From assembly GCA_963789515.1 (NCBI GenBank), contig CAWBKW010000004.1:186001-250000 (forward strand): a DNA stretch of 64,000 bases, read 5' to 3'. The position numbers and the translations under genes are program-made. The notes beneath the pieces are model-generated. The model searched no databases. It saw only the letters and a program-made list of their open reading frames with translations, and had not been told where the DNA came from. Shown one piece after another: positions 36,219 through 48,365 of the stretch. Position 1 is the stretch's first letter. Each line of letters begins with the position of its first letter. The DNA comes from JBAXEO01 sp963789515. Its GTDB lineage: Bacteria > Actinomycetota > Coriobacteriia > Anaerosomatales > JAAXUF01.

Positions 36219-36875
36219 CTAGCAGGCGCGGCAGCGTCCTATCTGCGTCTCCATCTTCCGCTTCACCCGCTGGAGCGCGTTGTCGACGGCCTTCGTGTGC
36301 CTTCCCAGCAGGTCGGCGATCTCCTGATAGGAGCGACCGTTGGTGTAGAGCGTCAGCACCTTGGCCTCGAACGGCGAGAGCGCGTCGGCGACACCTGAAC
36401 GGATGAAGTCGGTCTCCCACGCGGCGACGACGATGTCGGCAGGGTCACACACGCCCTTCGCGGCCAGAATGTCGGAGAGCAGCCGCTCCCCGTCCTCTTC
36501 CATCGACGTGGACCGCGACAGCGAGACGTAGCCGTTGAGCGGCGAGTGCTTGCGTCGAGTGGCCGACTTGACCGCAGTGATGATCTGGCGCGTGACGCAG
36601 AGATCCGCGAAGGAGTGGAAGCTGGCCTGACGGCTCGGATCGTAGTCGCGAATCGCCTTGTACAGGCCGATCATGCCCTCTTGGATGATGTCATCCCTGT
36701 CGGCGCCGACCAGGTAGTAGGTGCGCGCCTTGTAGCGGATGAGCCCCCGGTACTTGCGTACCAAGTCGCCGCACGCGCGCTCATCACCCTTCTGCGCACA
36801 GAGGACGAGCTGAAGCTCACTGCCGCGTTCCACCCCTGGAAACCGGCGCTCATCCGTACCATGATGCTGCAACAC
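36219..36875 (-). CDS. sigH: RNA polymerase sigma factor, SigH (sigma-30) type
   Basis: About 218 residues, the length of Bacillus SigH. Region 2 contains YKARTYYLVGADRDDIIQEG followed by GLYKAIRDYD, with FHSFADLCVTRQIITAVKSA after it; region 4 contains LSPFEAKVLTLYTNGRSYQE and the helix-turn-helix IADLLGRHTKAVDNALQR. The GTG at 36,873-36,875 is chosen because GGAGGGG lies eight bases before it; an ATG 13 codons upstream lacks one. It follows yacP, as in Bacillus, where SigH controls stationary-phase genes; a sporulation role here is not implied. Confidence 0.9.
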   Translation of the reverse strand: MLQHHGTDERRFPGVERGSELQLVLCAQKGDERACGDLVRKYRGLIRYKARTYYLVGADRDDIIQEGMIGLYKAIRDYDPSRQASFHSFADLCVTRQIITAVKSATRRKHSPLNGYVSLSRSTSMEEDGERLLSDILAAKGVCDPADIVVAAWETDFIRSGVADALSPFEAKVLTLYTNGRSYQEIADLLGRHTKAVDNALQRVKRKMETQIGRCRAC

Positions 36876-36973
36876 AGCGGACCCCCTCCGCACTTCGCAC
36901 GCCTCGACTTGCATCCTTTGCGGGATGGACGGCGCCGCCGGCGCGACGCTGGGCGTGCGGTAACACTGCGGTC

Positions 36974-37002
36974 ACCTTATGCCTTAGGATACCTTAAGTC
37001 AA
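36974..37002 (-). promoter_or_regulatory. Candidate promoter of sigH with CCTTA repeats
   Basis: TTGACT and TAAGGT are separated by 17 bases on the minus strand about 100 bases before the sigH start. On the plus strand three CCTTA copies occur between 36,975 and 36,996, overlapping the promoter, and could be a regulator site. Confidence 0.45.
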
Positions 37003-37059
37003 CGGTGAGATGACCGGCGGTGCCGCTTTCGTGATGGAGCGCCGATCCAGGCTGCGAAA

Positions 37060-37073
37060 CCCCCGTTCAGGGG
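37060..37073 (-). terminator. Weak hairpin after yacP
   Basis: CCCC/GGGG with a short loop follows the yacP stop and leads into GTTTCGC on the minus strand. The stem is short, so termination is uncertain. Confidence 0.35.
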
Positions 37074-37078
37074 CTCGT

Positions 37079-37595
37079 CTACTCTTGGCCTCGGGCCCAC
37101 CGCGACAGGCGCTCTCGAGTGTCGGCGTCGACTCGGTCTTCGAGCCGCCCCTTCGTGCTTCCCGCCGGCGAGTGCTCTCTCCATTCACCGTCCTGCGCTC
37201 GAAGCTCTCCGCGCGAACTCCGGCGACGACATGCGTGAAACCGGGCCGCCGAGGACCGCCCACTGCGTCTGGGCATCCGAGGTCACGACGACGGTCTCGT
37301 CTCCCCTGTCTCGCGCGGCGCGCGCCAGAGATTCGATCACCGCGTCGGCGTCGGTGCCGTACCGCGAGAAGACCACCGTGACACCCGCGACCTGGTGGGG
37401 CAGGCCGTTGGACGTGGGGTTGCTGTGCCCGTCGAACACGACCGTCGTCCGGAACGAGCGGTCGGCGTAGGCTGCGACATCGGACACGAGCGCCGCCCGC
37501 GCTGACTCGAGATCACCCTCGGCGAGCTCGCGGTAGGGCGGCGTCTGACGGATGACGTTGTAGCCGTCGACCAACAGCACGCGCACTGCGCTCAC
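37079..37595 (-). CDS. yacP: YacP-like NYN-domain ribonuclease (single-base frameshift)
   Basis: The N-terminal part (GTG at 37,595, overlapping the rlmB stop) reads MSAVRVLLVDGYNVIRQTPP and carries the PIN/NYN motifs DGYNVI, VVFDGH and VVTSDAQ. The frame stops at 37,185. The expected C-terminus, with KGRLEDRVDADTRERLSRWA, continues in another frame to a stop at 37,079. One extra base near 37,203-37,208 explains this; removing it gives 171 residues, the length of Bacillus YacP (170). The family shows RNA-related nuclease features. Whether the shift is real or a sequencing error cannot be told here. Confidence 0.85.
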
Positions 37596-38330
37596 TTGGC
37601 CCGGGCAGAGCGGCGCAGCCACTCGTAGGCAAGCGCGGTGGTCGCCTGCGCGACGTTGAGCGAACCGACCCTGCCTGCCTGCGGAAGCCGGACCAGGAAG
37701 TCGCATGATTCGCGGGTCAGGCGGGCGAGCCCCTCACCCTCCGAGCCCATCACCAGCACGATCCGACCTTCGAGCGGTGCCTCCCAGGCGGTCTGCTCGG
37801 CGTGCTCTGAGGCGCCTGCGATCCAGTAGCCGGCCTCCTTGCAACGGGCGAGCGAGCGAGCGATGTTCGTCTCCTGGGCCAGAGCGATGTGCGCGAGCGC
37901 CCCGGCGGACGCCTTGTACGCCGCCGGAGTGACCGCCGCGGCCCGGTTCTTGGCGACGAGCACCGCATCGGCGCCGACGACCTCAGCGGAACGTGCGACC
38001 GCACCGAGATTGCCCGGATCGGTGACGTGGTCGAGCGCGATGATGAGTGAATCCGGCTTCGACCGGGCGTCGGCCAGCACCGTGTCCAGGAGCGCATACC
38101 GGTAGGCCTCCGCCTCGGCGACGACGCCTTGGTGCGCGCCTCGCTCGCTCAGCTTGTCGATCTCGCGCTTACTGACGCGGGTAACCGCGACGCCGGCCTT
38201 CTCGGCGAGACGGGCTATCTCGTCGATCGTGCGGTCTGGCTGGGTGCCCTCGGCGATCAGCACCCGGCGCAAGCGGCATTCCGGCCCACAGTGCCTCTCG
38301 GACGGCGTTGCGGCCCTCGATGAACGCCAT
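37592..38330 (-). CDS. rlmB: 23S rRNA (guanosine-2'-O-)-methyltransferase RlmB/TrmH family (single-base frameshift)
   Basis: This SPOUT-fold enzyme has the knotted-domain motifs IALDHVTDPGNLGAVARSAE, IVLVMGSEGEGLARLTR and VGSLNVAQATTALAYEW. The natural start is the ATG at 38,328-38,330 (MAFIEGRNAVREALWAG), three bases after cysS, but this frame does not reach the main body: one extra base at about 38,271 (CCGCTTGC) shifts it. Correcting it gives 245 residues, normal for RlmB. Gene order cysS-rlmB-yacP matches Bacillus, without mrnC between. Confidence 0.88.
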
Positions 38331-38333
38331 CTG

Positions 38334-39824
38334 CTACTCCTGCGACCGGTAGATGACGCGAGCCCCCTGGGGGGTGTCTTCGATCTGGAAGCCGAAGCCG
38401 GCAAGTCCGTCGCGAACCGCGTCGGCCCGCGCGAAGTCCTTGCTCACGCGGGCGGCGGCACGCGTGGCCAGCAGCGCGCCCACAGCACCGTCGGGGTCGG
38501 CGGCCTGATAGCCCGCCAGCTCGCACGCGAGATCGACGACCTCATGGGGGTAGCAGCAGGTCTGATCGGGCGAGATCTCGATCCCGAGCACGCTGAGAAG
38601 CGATGCGACGAGACCCTCGGCCTCGAGCAGCACGAGGCGGTCGTCTTCGCACAGGTCGGCCTGGTAGTCGGCGAGGAACGTGTTGGCGGCCTTCGCGAGC
38701 TCGAAGACCGCGGCGAGTGCGCCGGCAGTGTTGAAGTCGTCGTCCATCTCGAGCTCGAACTTCTCCCGCGTCGCCTCGATGGCGGCGCGGAGTCCTGCGA
38801 GCGCCTCGGCGGGCACGCCGAGGCCGCACACCGCGAGGTCGCGAGCCCAGCGCAGGTTGCGGAGCAGGTTCGCGAGCCGGTTGTAGGCGTGGATGGTCTC
38901 GTCGAGCCGGCTGTCGGAGAAGTCGAGCGAGCTGCGGTAGTGCGTCTGGAGCATGAGCAGCCGGATGACGGTGGCGTTGTAGCTGCCGAGCACGTCCTTG
39001 AGCAGCGTGAAGTTGCCGAGCGACTTGCTCATCTTCTCGGAGTTGATCTGCAGCATCCCGCCGTGGAGCCAGTACTTCGCGAACGGCAGGCCGGTGGCCG
39101 CCTCGGACTGGGCGATCTCGTTCTCGTGGTGCGGGAAGATCAGGTCGCTGCCGCCGCCGTGGATATCGAACGGCAGTCCCAGCTCGACCTCCGACATCGC
39201 GGAACACTCGATGTGCCAGCCGGGACGCCCCTCGCCCCAGGGGCTCGGCCAGTGAGGTTCACCGGGCTTGGCGGCCTTCCAGAGCGCGAAGTCGAGCGGG
39301 TCGCGCTTGCGGTCGTCGGTATCGACCCGGGCCACGGTGTGCATCTCGTCGATGTCACGGCCGGACAGCTTGCCGTAGCCAGGGAAGCTCCTCACCGAGA
39401 AGTACACGTCGCCGCCGACCGCGTACGCGTGGTCGCGCTCGATGAGCCGCTCGACCATCCCGATCATGCAGGGGATGGTCTCGGTGGCCTTGGGGCGCTC
39501 GGTGGGGTCCTCGACGTGGAGCGCGCGCATGGCCGAGATGAACGCCTCCGTGTACTCCTCGGCCACCTCGGCCGGGGGACGTCCCTCCTCGTTGGCGCGG
39601 TTGATGATCTTGTCATCGACGTCGGTGATGTTCTGGATGAACCGGACGTCGTAGCCCTTGTACTCGAGGTAGCGGCGGATCACGTCGAACGACAGGAACG
39701 TCCGCGCGTTGCCGATGTGGATATGGTTGTAGACCGTCGGGCCGCACACATACATCGCGACCTTGTCGGCCTCCCGTGGGACGAACTCCTCTTTGGTGCG
39801 GCTCAGCGTGTTGTAGACGCGCAT
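38334..39824 (-). CDS. cysS: Cysteine--tRNA ligase
   Basis: The 496-residue class I synthetase has the zinc cysteine in YVCGPTVYNHIHIGNARTF, which also contains the HIGH motif (HIGN), further zinc-site residues in HIECSAMSEVELG, and KMSKS within SEKMSKSLGNF. The C-terminal helical anticodon-binding domain is present. It lies between cysE and rlmB. Confidence 0.97.
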   Translation of the reverse strand: MRVYNTLSRTKEEFVPREADKVAMYVCGPTVYNHIHIGNARTFLSFDVIRRYLEYKGYDVRFIQNITDVDDKIINRANEEGRPPAEVAEEYTEAFISAMRALHVEDPTERPKATETIPCMIGMVERLIERDHAYAVGGDVYFSVRSFPGYGKLSGRDIDEMHTVARVDTDDRKRDPLDFALWKAAKPGEPHWPSPWGEGRPGWHIECSAMSEVELGLPFDIHGGGSDLIFPHHENEIAQSEAATGLPFAKYWLHGGMLQINSEKMSKSLGNFTLLKDVLGSYNATVIRLLMLQTHYRSSLDFSDSRLDETIHAYNRLANLLRNLRWARDLAVCGLGVPAEALAGLRAAIEATREKFELEMDDDFNTAGALAAVFELAKAANTFLADYQADLCEDDRLVLLEAEGLVASLLSVLGIEISPDQTCCYPHEVVDLACELAGYQAADPDGAVGALLATRAAARVSKDFARADAVRDGLAGFGFQIEDTPQGARVIYRSQE

Positions 39825-39863
39825 TGGGGTCCTTTCACAGACGAACAGCTCCGGCGGTGACTC

Positions 39864-40592
39864 TCAGATCTCCCAGACCTGACCGTCGAACTCGACCGAT
39901 ATCGGTTGGAGGTCACTCTCCGCCGTGTTCGCGTCGCTCCCGGCCTCGGCAGCCGACTTGTTGCCCGGCGCGACACGTTGCTCGAGACGGTCCATGCGGC
40001 GCTGGAGGCAGCGGAACATCTCGACCACCGGGTCGGGCAGGTCCTCATGGTGCAGATCGATCGCGTCGACGCGGGAACCCGCTCTCATGACGACGCGACC
40101 GGGGACGCCCACCACCGTGCAGTTGGGAGGCACGTCGTCGATGACCACCGCTCCGCCGCCGACCTTGCTGCCGCGCCCGACGGTGATGTTTCCGAGCACG
40201 GAGGCTCCTACGCCGACGACCACGCAGTCCTCAAGCGTCGGGTGGCGCTTTCCGGTCTCTTTGCCCGTACCGCCGAGGGTCACGCCCTGATAGATCGTGA
40301 CGTCGTCACCGACGATAGTGGTCTCGCCGATGACCACGCCCATTCCGTGGTCGATGAAGAAGCGAGCGCCGATGGTGGCACCCGGATGGATCTCGACGCC
40401 GGTGAAGAAGCGGGCGAGCTGGGAGAGCCAGCGCGCGAAACCATGGCGACGGCGCACCCAGAGCCAGTTGGTGGAGCGGTGCGCCCAGATCGCGTGGAGC
40501 CCGGGGTAGTTGAACAGCACGCTCGCCGTCGACGTAGCGGCGGGATCGCGCTCCTTGACGCACTGTATGTCCTCACGCACGCGTCGAAACAT
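39864..40592 (-). CDS. cysE: Serine O-acetyltransferase
   Basis: CysE acetylates serine in cysteine synthesis. The hexapeptide-repeat left-handed beta-helix is clear (IHPGATIGARFFIDHGMGVV, then LEDCVVVGVGASVLGNITVG) with catalytic histidine in DHGMG. The ATG at 40,590-40,592 (MFRRVREDIQCVKERDPAAT) is preferred over a TTG seven codons earlier; the product is 242 residues. A short non-conserved C-terminal tail is present. Pairing with cysS is the same as in Bacillus. Confidence 0.94.
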   Translation of the reverse strand: MFRRVREDIQCVKERDPAATSTASVLFNYPGLHAIWAHRSTNWLWVRRRHGFARWLSQLARFFTGVEIHPGATIGARFFIDHGMGVVIGETTIVGDDVTIYQGVTLGGTGKETGKRHPTLEDCVVVGVGASVLGNITVGRGSKVGGGAVVIDDVPPNCTVVGVPGRVVMRAGSRVDAIDLHHEDLPDPVVEMFRCLQRRMDRLEQRVAPGNKSAAEAGSDANTAESDLQPISVEFDGQVWEI

Positions 40593-40686
40593 CGTCCCCG
40601 CCCGTAGTGACAACGACCTGGGTCCTGCCAGCCGACAAGCCCGCTTGCTGCTGTCAGTCTACCAGCACCACCTGCGGCTCGGGCGG

Positions 40687-41163
40687 CTACCCGGCGCGTT
40701 CGAGCAGGACGACCGCCTGCGCAGCGATTCCCTCTTCCCGGCCCTCGAAACCGAGGCGCTCGGTGGTGGTCGCCTTGAGCCCCACGGCGTCGACGTCCAC
40801 GCCGAGCGCGCGCGCCAGATTCTCGCGCATCGCGTCGCGATGGGGAGCTATCCTCGGCCGCTCGAGAATCAGGACACAGTCGGCGTCCGCCACACGCCAT
40901 CCGCGCTCACGGGCGAGTGCTCCCACCGCCGCCAGCAGCGTCATCGAATCGGCATCGCGAAACGCCGGGTCTGTGTCGGGAAACAGCCGGCCGATATCGC
41001 CCTCGCGGAGCGCGCCGAGCACCGCGTCGGCGAGCGCGTGGGCGAGCACGTCGGCGTCGGAATGGCCGAGCAGCCCGCGGTCGTGGTCGATCTCGACGCC
41101 ACCGAGCACGAGCCTGCGGCCCTCGGCGAACGCGTGCACGTCGTACCCCAGCCCGATCCTCAT
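40687..41163 (-). CDS. ispF: 2-C-methyl-D-erythritol 2,4-cyclodiphosphate synthase
   Basis: The 158-residue MEP-pathway enzyme has the metal site DVHAF (GLGYDVHAFAEGRRLVLGGV) and the SDADVLAHALADAVLGA motif. It closes the diphosphate ring of the IspE product. It overlaps ispD by four bases. Confidence 0.97.
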   Translation of the reverse strand: MRIGLGYDVHAFAEGRRLVLGGVEIDHDRGLLGHSDADVLAHALADAVLGALREGDIGRLFPDTDPAFRDADSMTLLAAVGALARERGWRVADADCVLILERPRIAPHRDAMRENLARALGVDVDAVGLKATTTERLGFEGREEGIAAQAVVLLERAG

Positions 41164-41879
41164 GTGGCTCCCCCGCCTTCTCGGCGACCGAGCACGGCCT
41201 CGACCAGCGCAAGGTCTTCGGGAACGGTCACCTTGATGTTGTCACGCGGTCCTTCCACCAACACGACGCGACCACCGGCACGCTCGACGAGTGACGAGTC
41301 ATCGGTGCCCACGAATCCCTCCTGTGCCGCACGAGCGTAGGCATCCCTGAGCGCCGCGAACCTGAAGACCTGGGGTGTCTGGACCGCCCAGAACTGCGTT
41401 CGGTCCGGAGTCGAGACCACCTCGTCATCCTCGACGAGTTTGAGCGTGTCCACAGCGGGATGGCCGACCACCACGCCCGCGGCCGAGGGCGCGGCCTGCA
41501 GCGCTTCGAGCGCTTCGGTGACGAGTGCCGACGTGAGCAGCGGCCGGGCACCGTCCTGGACGATCACCACGTCGACCGAGTCAGGGAGTGCCGCGAGCCC
41601 GGCGGCGACCGATGCCTGGCGCGACGCGCCCCCGGGCGCGAACAGAACGGGTGTGGCGATGCTCAGCGGTTCGACCGCGATCGCACGGTACTCGGACACG
41701 CGCTCCGGATGAGTCACGATGACGATGATGCCGATCCCGGGTGTTTCGGCGAGGGCCTTGACCGTCCACGACAGCACGGGCAGCCCGGCGACGACCGCCA
41801 GCTGCTTGCCCCCGTCGCGGCCGAGCCTCTCGCCACTGCCTCCCGCGACAACGACCGCTCCCACCGATGCGGCCGTCAC
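41160..41879 (-). CDS. ispD: 2-C-methyl-D-erythritol 4-phosphate cytidylyltransferase
   Basis: The 239-residue enzyme makes CDP-methylerythritol. The nucleotide-binding loop VVVAGGSGERLGRDGGKQLA (usually AAGxGxR) and the VQDGARPL and TPQVFRFAAL motifs are present. It overlaps the PIN/TRAM gene and ispF by four bases each, so the three are translationally coupled. Confidence 0.96.
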   Translation of the reverse strand: MTAASVGAVVVAGGSGERLGRDGGKQLAVVAGLPVLSWTVKALAETPGIGIIVIVTHPERVSEYRAIAVEPLSIATPVLFAPGGASRQASVAAGLAALPDSVDVVIVQDGARPLLTSALVTEALEALQAAPSAAGVVVGHPAVDTLKLVEDDEVVSTPDRTQFWAVQTPQVFRFAALRDAYARAAQEGFVGTDDSSLVERAGGRVVLVEGPRDNIKVTVPEDLALVEAVLGRREGGGAT

Positions 41880-42994
41880 GATCGTGCGTCCGTCGCCGCG
41901 CTGCCCTCGGTCGTCGCGCCCGAGTCGCCGTCGGTCGAGCCGGACGCGGAGCGCGTGACGACGCGAGCGAAGATCATCCGGCCCGCCGAGGTCTGCAGGA
42001 CGGAGGTCACTTCGACGTCGCTGTCCCTGCCGACGAACGAGCGGCCGCCCTGCACGACGACCATCGTCCCGTCGTCGAGGTAGCCCACGCCCTGCTCGGC
42101 CTCCTTGCCTGCCTTGGCGATCCGCAGACGGATGTTCTCGCCGGGGAGGTAGGTCGGGCGCAGTGCCGAGGCGGCGTCGTTGAGGTTCAGGACCTCGATG
42201 CCGCGGACCCGGGCGACCTTCGCGAGGTTGTAGTCGACGGTCACGATCGAGCTCTTGGCGTCGACTGCCAGCCGCATGAGCTTGTCGTCCACCTGCGGCG
42301 TCTCAGGATAGTCGGCCTCGAAGACCTCGACTGAGGTCTCGGCGGGAAGGCTTGCCAGCAGGTCGAGGCCTCTGCGGCCTTTCGCGCGACGGTTGTCGTC
42401 TGCGGAGTCAGCGAGCGTCTGGAGTTCGGAGAGCACGAACCGGGGAACCCGCAACGTGCCCGGCATGAATCCCAGCCGATGCAGCTCGACGAACCTGCCG
42501 TCGATGACCGCGCTGGTGTCGAGCAGCACCGCCCGCTCGCCAACGGAGACGAGATCGGGCGGGGCGAGCCGCGGGAAGATGGCGGCGAAATCGCGACGAC
42601 GGGACAGCGCCACCCCGGCCGAGATGTAGGCGGCGGTGATCATGAGCAGCACCGTCACGGTGACGCTGAGCCACTCGGGCTTCATGAGCCGCAGGGGGGC
42701 GGATGCCAGCAGCGCGATGCTCAGGCCGACGACGAGGCCGACGGTGCCGAGCACCAGGTCCGCAGAGGCGGTCTCGCGGTAGCGGCGTTGGGTCTTGAGC
42801 CAGACCGTGGTCAGCTCGCGCCCGACGATACCTCCGAGAACGTATCCGATCGCTCCCCCAAGAATGATCAATAGAAAGATGACGTAGTACCGGGGAAGAC
42901 CGAGTTCGCTCTGCCAATCGACGATTCTGGTGACCGCAAATCCCCCAAGAAGGCCCCCGATCACGAACGTGAAACGGGATATTGCCTGGATCAT
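41876..42994 (-). CDS. PIN/TRAM-domain membrane protein (YacL-like)
   Basis: The 372-residue protein has four N-terminal hydrophobic segments (to about residue 125), a PIN nuclease-like domain (VLLDTSAVIDGRFVELHRLG, DDNRRAKGRRGLDLLAS, and DDKLMRLAVDAKSSIVTVDY) and a C-terminal TRAM RNA-binding domain (LPGENIRLRIAKAGKEAEQG). The acidic PIN residues appear intact. Bacillus yacL lies in the same place between disA and ispD. Confidence 0.93.
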   Translation of the reverse strand: MIQAISRFTFVIGGLLGGFAVTRIVDWQSELGLPRYYVIFLLIILGGAIGYVLGGIVGRELTTVWLKTQRRYRETASADLVLGTVGLVVGLSIALLASAPLRLMKPEWLSVTVTVLLMITAAYISAGVALSRRRDFAAIFPRLAPPDLVSVGERAVLLDTSAVIDGRFVELHRLGFMPGTLRVPRFVLSELQTLADSADDNRRAKGRRGLDLLASLPAETSVEVFEADYPETPQVDDKLMRLAVDAKSSIVTVDYNLAKVARVRGIEVLNLNDAASALRPTYLPGENIRLRIAKAGKEAEQGVGYLDDGTMVVVQGGRSFVGRDSDVEVTSVLQTSAGRMIFARVVTRSASGSTDGDSGATTEGSAATDARS

Positions 42995-43091
42995 GGGTAC
43001 GGCAGTGGCGGCTGTGACGCCGCTACGCCCTCACCCCCCTTCTCCGTCAGGCCCCCGAAGGCGTCTCCGGGCGCACCAGCAGCGCATGCTA

Positions 43092-44171
43092 TCACACAGA
43101 AGTATGCGCCCGAATCCTCGCGAGTCCGTTCGCGATGGCCCGGGCGCGACGCGTGCCGACGCCATCGACGTCGTCAAGATCCGTCACGCTCGCCTGCACC
43201 ATCACGGGCAGGGCACCGAACCTCTGAACGATCCGGCTGACGACCGTGGCGGGCAGCATCGGGATCTGCGCGAGCACCCGGTAGCCACGCGAACGCAGGT
43301 GCTGCTCGGCGCGGTCCGAGGCGGTGAGGCCCAGTTCGTGAGCCACGGCATCGGGCTCCAGGATCCGCTCGAGCGGCAGCTCGCACAGGCGCAGCTGGAC
43401 GGCCGAGGAGTTCCGGAGCGAGGAGTCCGCGGCATAGTCGCGCACCAGCAGGAGGTACTGCTCGTCGAGACCGGCCGTGAGCTCGTCGGACTGCATCCGG
43501 ACGAGCCGGCCATCGGTGCCCAGCTGGCCGATGTAGCGAACGACCTCGTCTGAGACTCGTCGCACCATCTCGAAGCGCGCGACCGTCTCGGCGACGTCGC
43601 CGAGCGTCACCAGGTCGTCGAACTCCAGGTGGGTCAGCCGGTCGAGCAGCTCGCCGAGGCGCGTCCGGTAGTTCTGGAGCGTCTGCAGCGCCTGGCTTGC
43701 CTTGGCCAGCAGCACCTCGGTGTCTTCGAGCGTGAGCCGGCGGCCTCGCAGGTACAGGTTGACGACCTCTCGGCGCTGCGAGACCGAGATCACCAGCGCC
43801 TCCGTCTGCCTGCTGACGCGCTCGGCGGTCCGATGCCGCATGCCGGTCTCCACCGTGGGGAGTGTCGAGTCGGGAACGAGGTGCGCGTTGGCGCGAATGA
43901 TCCTCTCGGCGGTGTCGTCGAGCGTGATGGCGCCGTCCATCTTGGCGAGCTCGAACAGGCGCTGCGGCGTGAACGGGGTGTCGATGAGGAAGCCGCCGTT
44001 GCAGAGCTCTCCGACGCCAGCGGTATCGCCGATGACCACCAGCGCGCCGGTGCGGGCCGCCAAGATCATGTCGAGCCCCTCGCGCAGGCGAGTACCCGGA
44101 GCCACTTTGCGCAGTTCCTCGCGCATGAGTTCTCGTGCTCGCTGATCGATCACGTCATCTCCCGCCGTCAT
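43092..44171 (-). CDS. disA: DNA integrity scanning diadenylate cyclase DisA
   Basis: The 359-residue enzyme makes c-di-AMP while scanning DNA. The N-terminal DAC domain has ELAKMDGAITLD (DGA motif) and ETGMRHRTAERVS (RHR motif). A central helical spine and a C-terminal helix-hairpin-helix domain (VTDLDDVDGVGTRRARAIAN) bind branched DNA. It lies between radA and the yacL homologue, as in Bacillus. Confidence 0.97.
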   Translation of the reverse strand: MTAGDDVIDQRARELMREELRKVAPGTRLREGLDMILAARTGALVVIGDTAGVGELCNGGFLIDTPFTPQRLFELAKMDGAITLDDTAERIIRANAHLVPDSTLPTVETGMRHRTAERVSRQTEALVISVSQRREVVNLYLRGRRLTLEDTEVLLAKASQALQTLQNYRTRLGELLDRLTHLEFDDLVTLGDVAETVARFEMVRRVSDEVVRYIGQLGTDGRLVRMQSDELTAGLDEQYLLLVRDYAADSSLRNSSAVQLRLCELPLERILEPDAVAHELGLTASDRAEQHLRSRGYRVLAQIPMLPATVVSRIVQRFGALPVMVQASVTDLDDVDGVGTRRARAIANGLARIRAHTSV

Positions 44172-44273
44172 TCATCGGCCATCGTCTTGATTCTCTCATT
44201 CATCGGCCGCCGAAGTAACAGCCCCGTCACGGCCGATCCGTCCACCGCGCACATCGACGTCCGTGCACGGACA

Positions 44274-45630
44274 TCACAGCAGCATGCGCAGGGCCTCCGC
44301 CGCTGTGGACACCCGCTCGAGCTTGGCTGAGTCAGAGGCGTCAAGCGAACTCGGCGCGGCGCCGAACACCCGGCCCATCCCGAGGCTGACCGATTCGCGG
44401 ATCCGGGCGCCGGCCTGCGACACCGGGCGGACCTGCCCGGTGAGCCCGAGCTCGCCGAACGCCGCCACGTCGAGCGGCAAGCGGCACGTCCTTGAGCGCC
44501 GACGCTAGCGCCAGCGCCAGCGGGAGGTCGACCGCCGGCTCGGCGATGCGGATCCCTCCGACCACCGACACGTAGACGTCCTGACCGGCGAAGGAGAGCC
44601 CCGCTCGGCGCTCCAGTACCGCGATCACCTGCAGCAGCCTGGCCGAATCGACACCGGTCGCCAGGCGCCGTGGCGCCGGCAGGTAGCTCGGCGTCACGAG
44701 GGCCTGTATCTCGACCAGCAGCGGTCGAGTCCCCTCCATCGCAGCCATGACCACCGAGCCGGGTACGGCGGCGGCACGCTCGGCGAGCAGCGCCGTCGAG
44801 GGCGAGCCCACGCCGACGAGCCCGCGTTCGGCCATCTCGAAGATGCCGATCTCACTTGCCGAGCCGAACCGGTTCTTCACGGCGCGGACGATACGGAACG
44901 CATGGTCGCGGTCGCCCTCGAAGTACAGCACCGAGTCGACCATGTGCTCGAGTACGCGGGGACCGGCGATCGCGCCGTCCTTGGTGACGTGCCCGACCAG
45001 GAGCGTGGTCACGCCGAGGTCCTTGGCGACGCGCATCAGCCGTGCCGTGCACGCGCGCACCTGGCCCACACTACCCGGAGCACCGGAGAGCTCCGGGTCG
45101 AAGGCGGTCTGGATCGAGTCCACGACGAGCACTCCGGGCATCCGCTCGCGTACCGCGGCCTCGACCGCCGTGACATCGAGCTCGGGGAGCAGGGCCACGC
45201 GCTCGGACACGGCCCCGAGCCGCCGGGCCCGCAGTCCGACCTGCTGTGGCGACTCTTCGCCGCACACGTAGAGCACGTCCGTGCCACCTGCGCCGATCGC
45301 GTCGGCAGCCTGTAGCAGCAGCGTCGACTTGCCGATTCCCGGCTCGCCCCCGAGCAGGACCAGCGACCCGCCGACAAGCCCTCCGCCGAGCACCCGATCC
45401 AGCTCCGCGATCCCGGTGGAGAGCCGAACGGCTTCTGCCGCGCCTGCGGCCTCGACGCCCAACGGCACCGCACTGGCGCGAGCAGCCCGGCGCTCATCGC
45501 GCACGGGCTGCTCGTTCTCTTCTACGAATGTGCCGAACTCGCCGCAGTCACTGCAGCGACCTACCCAGCGAGAGGCCTGCGCCCCGCAGTTCTGGCATCG
45601 CCAGACGGTGCGTGCCCTCGCCGCCGTCAC
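44274..45630 (-). CDS. radA: DNA repair protein RadA (single-base frameshift)
   Basis: The GTG start directly follows the clpC stop. The protein has the zinc finger CQNCGAQASRWVGRCSDCG, Walker A GGEPGIGKSTLLLQ and the RadA-specific KNRFGS motif. The frame runs off after ALASALKDVP because of one extra base near 44,480 (CCGCTTGCC). The expected Lon-like end (PLDVAAFGELGLTGQVRPVS and on to a stop at 44,274) is in another frame. Corrected length is about 452, normal for RadA, which acts in branch migration. Confidence 0.9.
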
Positions 45631-48195
<2,565 letters not shown>

Positions 48196-48365
48196 GTGAG
48201 CGTGCCTCCTATCGCAACGGCTCCGCAAAGAGAACCGGATGGCTCATCAAGCTTGTACAGGGAGTATACCCGCCGCCACTGACGCGCGGCAGGTAGTGCC
48301 TAGTGAGCAAGAGAAGTGCCACAGATGTGAGCGCAGAGCACTCAGATTCTGACGCGCGACGTGCG

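Noticed and set aside
37079..37184. A separate small gene downstream of yacP
   Set aside because: Its translation matches the expected C-terminus of YacP, so a frameshift explains it better than a new gene.
44274..44480. A separate small ORF downstream of radA
   Set aside because: Its sequence (PLDVAAFGELGLTG onward) is the RadA C-terminal domain, so it is a frameshift product.
48196..48228. Upstream extension of clpC
   Set aside because: The conserved ClpC start MFERFTEKARR is at 48,193-48,195.
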